Source: Verticillium longisporum
Lineage: Eukaryota > Ascomycota > Sordariomycetes > Glomerellales > Plectosphaerellaceae
DNA: 64,000 nucleotides
NCBI GenBank assembly: GCA_019188255.1
Contig: JAETXT010000002.1
Location: 1,054,001-1,118,000 of the forward strand
Direction: 5' to 3'
Shown: in pieces, positions 57,201 through 64,000 of the stretch
How the letters are laid out: each line of letters opens with the position of its first letter
Position numbering within the stretch: position 1 is the stretch's first letter
Made by a program: the position numbers and the translations under genes
Notes under the pieces: model-generated
Told to the model about the DNA's origin: nothing
Databases searched by the model: none
What the model saw: the letters and a program-made list of their open reading frames with translations, nothing else

Positions 57201-60200
57201 AGCGACGTGCAATATCAACAGAAAGCCACGGCAGGGCCCGCCCTGCCTTGAATCCAGCAAAACACGGTCGGAGGCCAGCACGCCCATGCTGCAGTTAATC
57301 ATCCGCTCATTACCTCCCCCACTTCACCTGAATTTGTGACACCCTCAATCACTCGGCCGAAGGCACATTTGCGCTCCCAAACCCCTGTCATCTTGTGTGG
57401 GATACTCCCTGCTCCCTGCAAATTGACAAGTCACCTTTTTATCTCCAAGCTCCCCGTTGCCCGCCCCGGCCGGGGCTTTAATCGACTACAGAGCGTCAGG
57501 GCTCCTCCATGTCTCCGTTGTCGAGCTTACCGCCCGGTCCACCTTTCGCCTCAGCGCCAAACCTTCTTCTCCACGTTGACCAGCTGTTCTCTGGTTTGGC
57601 GAGTCCTTCTCGTCATGCTGCCTAGAACCCCGTCATTCTCATTTGAGCTTTGCCAGAGCGACGACATCACTCACTCTCGCTGCACAGCACTTTTAATCAC
57701 CGACGGCTTTACCGGTCGTCGCAAGCTGTGCCTCTTTGGAGTAGCGCTTCGTTCGCTTATCAACCCTGCCATCGACCTACACCCGTTGACGTTGACTCGG
57801 GCAGGGAGCGATCAACAAGTGCGCTTGATCCAGGAGGACTAGATCCGACACAATGACCGCATCAAGACCCCACGGACTGGCCATCCTGTCACAGCATCGA
57901 GACGCCTGTCACAGTAAACTCCAACGGCTCTACCTGTATTAGGCAGTCCCGTGAGCTTAGCAGCGTTGAGCCATACCGCAACAACAGCGCGCCATTATAG
58001 TCCTCGATCTTGCCTACTTGTCAGGGATTTAGACGATCGTCATATTATCGTTGATGGATAATTGTACCAGTACATCTGGTTGTGATTGCCCTGGGTGGCA
58101 AGATCAACATGGTCAAGCCTGGGTCCAAAATAATTCCGAACAGGTTACAGACCGAAGGTCGCTTTTGGGTCCCTGTGGCTCCCCGTGGCAAGCGCCGGCC
58201 CCTGGGATCCTGAATGGTGCAATTACCTGCACCCCCCCCCGAAGGCCAAGGATGCGGCAGCTGACTCGACAGCTTCGCCTGAGTGCTTTTTTCGCACACG
58301 CATCTTGGCCAATGCCATGCCAGGGCGACGTGCCGTAACGCACGACCACGGCGTCGACACGGGAGGCGGGAGACGAGCTACCTGCCTACAGAGTGAAGTT
58401 ACCCCGACCGGGAGGCCCTTGGTTAGCAGCATAGCTCGCGCGTGGCGCCAGCGTTCAGTCTGCCTTAATCCACATCTTTGACAAGCTGGAGAAAAGAACG
58501 GTGACACTTGAGATGAGTCGTTGTGTTGTGGAACATCTTTCATATGATGACTATAGACGACGCCAAGCCAACTTGGCCGCCAGTGCCCTTGAAGAACCCC
58601 CGTTGTTGACACGAGCACCCTCGGGCCTCGGTGCGGTCTTGGAGTCATGGCGTAAGCATTTTTGGCCAACACTCATGCGTTATACGAGCATCGTGCGATA
58701 CACAATAGGGGCAGCCTGCCGGAGAATTCTTCTCATCCATATCCGTAAGCAGGGGACATCTGGAGACTCGGATCGTCACGGGTACGGATACTTTTGAGGC
58801 GATCAGACGCCTTGAATCTCACTATAGGGGTCCGAGCTTCTTTCAGGCGCACGGAATGCGATCGTCAACCCAGCAGGCAGCGGTCCCACCACGCTGGGAT
58901 GCATTTCTAGCATCTTTGGTACTAATGTTCCGTCAGATTTTCCCGCACCCCAACTGCTCATTGAGAACTAAACCTCGCTTGCGCATAGCACTGGTACCGT
59001 TGCATTGTACCGTTCATCGGCTAAGCCCATAAAGACAGGCCGGCTCAGATCGCTTAATGGGTCAACTAAGGACACAGCTGGGATCTAACAACAGTCGGTC
59101 GCCATGAAAGTGGTCCGTCATCCCGTTCCCGTGAGCAGGGGCCAAGGGTCTCGAAGCACACCGCTGCCAGACTGGATGAGACGAAAATGGATGCGACAAA
59201 GTTCGGACGAAAAGATGGGACAATGAGCCGATCGTTCATGCTTGCTTCTGGTGCGGCGCCCTCGATCCCAAGGCAGTATATGATCAACCCCTGTCAATAC
59301 CACACCTACCAGGGTTACCAGGGGTTAGGCCCTTGTCGTGGACTTTGGGGGTTGGTCATCTCCCTCTTGGCTCGTGCCCCAAGTTCATCAAGCACCAAGC
59401 ACGGGAGAGAGACATGTGCTTGATCTTGATTCTGATGGCACCCCGCCACTCCAGCATGGCCGCCCATTACGCCGGTGTCAACGTGGCGCTAGCTGCCGGG
59501 ACGCCAAATCTTGGTGACTTGAGTGCCCCAATATGCACCACATGACAACGGTCACAAGGTTGCTGGCGCAATATGGAGTACGGTCGACGAGACGACGAGG
59601 GAGGAACCTTTAGCAACCAGATGACGAAAGAAAGAACAACTCAAGACTTCCACGCACGCGCACCTTTTTCCTTCTTATTCTTGTTTGGGGGGTTCGGTCA
59701 TCGACAGCAAGTATGGACTATGATGCACTCATCAGATAGAATGTGGAGCGCGGCCAGGGTGCGCGCCCCACCGCTCAGCTCAAAATACCACCGCCAGCCG
59801 GCTGGTCTTCGTGATGTTCTCAAGATGGTCGTTCGGAGACATTATCCTGCTCACAAATTTGGCTTTTTAGATTATCATCCTGCGGGTCGCAATTGGAAGA
59901 GGAAGTCAAAAGCCTCAACGGGAGGCTCTGGTGGGTGTATGTCATATACAGACAATATCGATCAAACCAAAGACATCCCGCTAGGAACTAGTTGGAGTCC
60001 TTGTCATTTCCGCCAACCTGGCCAACCCGCAGCTCACTATGCTCACTCAAAACACATTTCCCACGTACTTCGTGCTACGTGGTGCGCCCTTCCAAGAAAA
60101 GGAGGAGGTCAGTGCTCTGCTGCCCGTCGGAGGAACCTTAATTGGGGCCCAAGCCGGAAAGATTTTGCCATGCCACTTTGCGCTGACCTCGCAATCATGA

Positions 60201-60525
60201 TTGACTGGGGTCCGTCCTAGGCCATCCGCTGGTGTCATCTCCCATATCATGGTATCCTTGGTTCACCCTTGGAAGGATGCTCTTTGCGAAGCATCAATTC
60301 GAGACCATCGTTCCCAATCATGAGAGATCATGTATGGTTGGACTGGAGTTGCACGGACAACCGAGTTTGAAGGACAATAAGGCTTCCTAGGGCCATTGAT
60401 ATACTGACGCGGGCGCAAAGCAGGTTAATTGTCAAACCTTCCTGGGCCTGGGTCACGCATTCGGACATCACCGACCCATGTGGGCTCCTCGCTCGGGCAA
60501 ATTCTGACCGAGGCTTGCCAGCATC
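54297..60525. other. 6.2-kb stretch without a supported gene
   Basis: Frames up to 215 codons overlap on both strands and none has a recognisable domain. A GCAC microsatellite lies at about 56,509-56,529. Base composition is mixed, with pyrimidine-rich parts near 57.3-57.6 kb. I see no transposase or reverse-transcriptase remains. Confidence 0.4.
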
Positions 60526-60649
60526 ATCCCTTTGAACCCGAAATTGATCTCAGTACAAGCAAGCGCCCTATAAGTCGTATACCGCCTTCATAATCAGGTT
60601 TAGCGCTACTACCTTTTGCCACCTTGCTCAGTACCTAGAGCGAGGCTAT

Positions 60650-60747
60650 AGCTCAACTGACCATTGGGTATCGACCTGAGCTGACCATTAGGTCCGCTTT
60701 TAATTTACGCTAAGCCTCTTTAGGAACTGACCTGACCATTGGGGGGT
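60650..60747. repeat. Inner inverted repeat, left arm
   Basis: Contains AGCTCAACTGACCATTGGG and GCTTTTAATTTACGCTAAGC; pairs with the arm at 61187-61284. Within the arm, GACCATT occurs three times where the partner has GACTATT at two places. Confidence 0.85.
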
Positions 60748-60815
60748 ACTATAGGGTGCAATTAAAAGCTGAATTAGAATATCACGTGCCTTGGTTACCT
60801 AATACAATAGAGGCC

Positions 60816-60974
60816 AGGCCAGACTACTAAATCCACTGAGGCCAGACTACTAAATCCACTGAGGCCAGACTACTAAATCCACTAAGGCCAGACTACTAAA
60901 TCCACTGAGGCTAGACTACTAAATCTACTTAGGCTAAACTACTAAATCTATAAAGGCTAGACTATTAGATCTAT
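60816..60974. repeat. 23-bp tandem array, about seven copies, decaying by transitions
   Basis: The unit starts AGGCCAGACTACTAAATCC. The first three copies are identical; the fourth has G to A, the fifth GGCT and ATCT (C to T), and the sixth and seventh collect further C to T and G to A changes until the array merges into A+T-rich sequence. Confidence 0.9.
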
Positions 60975-61053
60975 TATAATTAGCTTATTAAAGCTATATA
61001 ATAAAGCTTTTATTTTTTTCTAATTTTTCAGAAAATAATCTATTCCGAATTAA

Positions 61054-61112
61054 TTCTAAATCGATTCTAAATCGATTCTAAATCGATTCTAAATCGATTC
61101 TAAATCGATTCG
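61054..61112. repeat. 11-bp tandem array, five copies
   Basis: Five head-to-tail copies of CTAAATCGATT. The array sits between AATCTATTCCGAAT and ATTCGGAATAGATT, which are reverse complements, so the whole block can form a stem with the array in its loop. Confidence 0.9.
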
Positions 61113-61186
61113 GAATAGATTATCGAAGATAGAGAAATTATCTAATCTTAAGTAAGCCTATTTTAATACTTTCACCCCGTTCTCAT

Positions 61187-61284
61187 ACCCCCTAATAGTC
61201 AGGTCAGTTCCTAAAGAGGCTTAGCGTAAATTAAAAGCGGACCTAATAGTCAGCTCAGGTCGATACCCAATGGTCAGTTGAGCT
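61187..61284. repeat. Inner inverted repeat, right arm
   Basis: Reverse complement of the arm at 60650-60747, with GACTATT in place of GACCATT at two sites and an indel in the G/C run at its inner end. Confidence 0.85.
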
Positions 61285-61546
61285 TATACCTCCCTAGAGC
61301 CCTACCTCATTCTAACGTAATCCACCTAAGATCCTCACTAGATACCCCAGTACGCCTAATGTCATTAGGTGTCCTGTAGTACTATAGCTTATTGTGAATG
61401 TACTGTGGGCTAGGTCTACGATTTGGTTAGCTGTAAAGCTCATTTCTGCCACGTTAGCTGGGCCCTTCTAGTACGTATTTTTTGTACCTGAGATCAATTT
61501 CGGGTTCAAAGGGATATGCCACGCCGAAGTGCCAAGGAAACCGTTG

Positions 61547-61765
61547 TCACCCTGTCGTCCGAAATCTGAGCGAGCACTTTAGCGGCATGTCAGCAGCGAC
61601 GTCCTGTTCCCTGATGGTTGAGCCGATCGGTGGATAACAACTAGCAAAGACGACACCAGTCGCAGACATACCCATCCATTTGACCCAGGTGTCTGTCTTA
61701 TTGACGATGCTGACCGGGGTATCCTCTTGGATGCTCCAGTTCTGGCTGGTCGAGACCAGATACAT
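61547..61765 (-). other. Weak candidate coding segment, possibly the last exon of a small gene
   Basis: The frame contains QNWSIQEDTPVSIVNKTDTW and VKWMGMSATGVVFASCYPP, which looks more protein-like than the surrounding frames and could join upstream sequence through an intron near 61,790. No family is recognised and no complete gene model could be built. Confidence 0.25.
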
Positions 61766-62159
61766 CGACTTGATGTACAGAACACCTCACCTGCGTACGA
61801 CTGGTTATCCTCGTACGACCTATGGAAAAATTGTGTCATCACTGACTTTGGCTGGCTATGGCAATCCCCGTCCTCGGGCTGCAAATGTCGGGTCAGGAAA
61901 TTCCCCGTAGTACATATCTTTCCTCCGTAGAACGGGTCTTCATTGAGGGGGGTTTCGCTAATCGGGTACATTGATCCCTGCCATCCCGTGTAGGAGAATG
62001 ATGAAGTTGTGACCAGAAGGGGTTGCGCCGCTCTTTCAGTAATAAATCAACTGCCGCATCTGAATAATATGGTGTGCAGCTGTAATCTAAACCTGCGTTG
62101 GGCCCTGAGGGGTTCTTTATTGTACTGTCGAGATAGCTAAGCTTGGCGAGTCTGCTCCT

Positions 62160-62438
62160 TTACCACGCCTTGTAATGCTTCTCGAGTTGGCAAGTACGCT
62201 GGGCTTCCGTGCAGGTCTTCTGGGGAGTTCCCAAAGCGTTATGTTGGGTCATTTCTGGTAATCCTCGCTGCGGATAGGTCCCATTACACCTTCGCGTTTG
62301 CAAAAGGGTCTTAATGTGGGAATCTCGACAGCAGACTTGCTCATCAAGCAGAGCAATGTCCAGGCCTAATACATAGCATAGATGTTGTGAAATTGACACC
62401 GCTGTGGTGGCCACAGTCCAAGTAGAAGACATCGCCAC
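62160..62438 (-). other. Weak candidate small open frame with a hydrophobic N-terminus
   Basis: 92 codons starting MAMSSTWTVATTAVSISQHL and continuing CYVLGLDIALLDEQVCC. The first half is hydrophobic, Cys occurs at six places, and the rest is unremarkable. There is no independent support such as an intron or a known motif. Confidence 0.2.
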
Positions 62439-64000
62439 GGTAGGTTATGAATGATGACGGAGGAATCTGGTCCTTTAAATGCCAGGTTTCACACTATACA
62501 ATCTCGAAGCATCTAGTAACAGCCGTACGGCTCGAGGGGCGGTCCTAGCAGCCCGCCACTAGCAAAGCGTTTGTACACGAGCAACGATTCATGCCTCTGG
62601 TAAACCTTCATCTCTCGCTTCAACTGTCTTGCTGACGATACGTATCAGGATTTGGCAACGGGCCATATTACTTATCAAGTGTTGAAGACTGCGCAGGGCT
62701 TTGGTGAGTGCCGCAAAAACTCCAACGGCACAGGAATGACAGTTCAGTGATCACCTGGGATGAACACTCAGGGAAGCGAATCTATCTTGTAGCTTGATGT
62801 CAATGAGGACTCATGACGGTGCTCGGATATGTAGTAGAACTACGCGTGCAAGGCACGCAGGCTTCAGAATCCCATCTGAAGCAGACGGTTCAGTCTTAAC
62901 CGGTTCCCTCTGAGGACCTCACGCCACGTAATTCATCTTCTGGATGAGATTGACTACTTCACCCACTTGGTGGATGCCCAACCTGTGGACGCTATACAGA
63001 CGACACGGTAGAGCATCGAATCGAAAGCCCCTGGATTCCCCGACAACCGAAGGAACCTCCCGTTTGGAGCCGAAGCCAGAACACACGATCCCAAGACGCC
63101 GCGTCTAGGGGTACACAGCCAGACGAAACCCCTCAACGACATCTCACGTGTGATACGGGTACCCAAACACATGGAATCAGGATAAACACAGCAGTTTCCA
63201 TCCCTGGCTCCCTGTCCACCGTCTCTGAAGAGTTCTCACGGCAGAAGCAGCTGCCAAGCAGCGACATCAAACCGCAGGCCCGGGTTCGCAAGTCGAGAGC
63301 ATCACCCATAAGGCCCGCAAACCAGCCCGTCCCCTTCCCAAGCAGACCAGTGCAACGACACACTCGTCCCCCCCTCCCCCCATCTCGCCTTCCAGAGCTG
63401 AAATGCCCCCCCTCCACCCGTCCACGGGACGCAACGTTTCCCAGCAATCCCGTGTCAGGCCGCCAATGAAACGTGCGCGGCAGCCGGTTCAAGGTTGCTA
63501 ATCTCCTCGCTTCCTCCGGCGGAGGCCGTGTCACCGTCGCACGAGATCTCGCTGGCGTAGCAGGCTTGGCCCTCCCTTGCGGTCTGCTTCATGGGGGTGA
63601 CAAGGTGCGAGGCACACTGATTTTGTCTATGAATCAATCTCTGACAAGACTGTTACAAAACCGCACTTCAGAGAGAAAGGAAGTCATGAAATTGCTGTAC
63701 TTATAGCACGGCACACATGTGCAATACAGACGGGCGATACATGGAACATGGCATGGGGATACGGGGCTCAGAGGGATAGCAAAGACTTGTCACCAACAGT
63801 ACGAGGAAGGTTCTATTTGCTGTGGCAGGCTTATTGAAGAATGGACAAGGTGCATTTTGAGTATTTGTTTGGCAGGTCGTGTAGACATGGCGTAATTGTG
63901 GTACAGGTAAGATCCAACAGGAGTCATTCAAACCGCAAGCGCGGCATCAAACACCGATGCGCCGGGGCCAGCTCGTCACCCAACAGCTATTCTCCAAGCT

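Larger units (their letters stand above)
60526..61515. mobile_element. 990-bp non-autonomous inverted-repeat element (MITE-like)
   Basis: The ends are inverted copies: ATCCCTTTGAACCC at 60526 reads as its complement GGGTTCAAAGGGAT at 61502-61515, and the match continues for about 28 bp. A second inverted pair of about 98 bp lies inside (60650-60747 with 61187-61284), differing mainly by C/T transitions. The core between them is A+T-rich and holds two tandem arrays and a short palindrome (61037-61050 with 61108-61121). There is no open frame of note, so any transposase would act in trans. A 2-bp AT flanks CCCTTTG and CAAAGGG on both sides and could be a target duplication, but it may also be part of the terminal repeat. 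The superfamily is not determined. Confidence 0.85.
61516..64000. other. Right-edge stretch, no confident gene
   Basis: Beyond the inverted-repeat element there are only short frames. Two minus-strand frames (61547-61765 and 62160-62438) are listed separately as weak candidates. Nothing else (RNA genes, repeats) was recognised up to the edge. Confidence 0.4.

Overview
This window is nuclear DNA of a filamentous ascomycete (Pezizomycotina, probably a Sordariomycete). Genes have short GT-AG introns of about 50-190 nt, third codon positions are mostly G or C, and upstream regions are long and pyrimidine-rich. Products such as a Kch1-type potassium transporter, an HP1 homologue and a Zn2Cys6 factor are fungal. 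Class-level placement is inference from style, not a database result.

Layout. 1-21.5 kb is gene-dense: the tail of a GH3 glycosidase, glyoxalase I (-) divergent from adenylosuccinate lyase ADE13 (+), a conserved fungal low-complexity protein (+), a LAMTOR2-like roadblock protein (-), a degenerate protein kinase (-), a KCH/PRM6 potassium transporter (+), a PNPOx-ferredoxin reductase fusion (+), a small acidic protein (-) and a zinc-finger protein with an Asp-Ala tract (-). 21.5-25.7 kb has no supported gene. 25.7-28.1 kb holds HP1 and a 52-residue single-pass membrane protein. 28.7-32.6 kb looks accessory: tRNA-Val, an AT-rich minisatellite, an ankyrin gene broken by an exact 11-bp tandem duplication, and tRNA-Ala. 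33-39.1 kb carries a mitochondrial carrier, glycosylasparaginase and MLH1 (-). 44.8-47.6 kb holds a Zn2Cys6/PAS regulator (-) whose zinc cluster is completed by an 8-nt microexon. From 47.6 kb to the right edge the window is gene-poor: tRNA-Thr, and a 990-bp non-autonomous inverted-repeat element at 60.5-61.5 kb with transition-type decay.

The genes are a housekeeping mixture (purine synthesis, methylglyoxal detoxification, mismatch repair, heterochromatin, ion transport, amino-acid nutrient signalling) and not one pathway; no operon-like system or gene cluster is evident. The main cross-cutting observation is that four otherwise intact genes each need one (or, in one gene, three) single bases restored to read through, always in the direction of a missing base. 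Total lengths become exact multiples of three when these are counted. This looks like residual deletion error in an incompletely polished assembly, although true mutation cannot be excluded from sequence alone.
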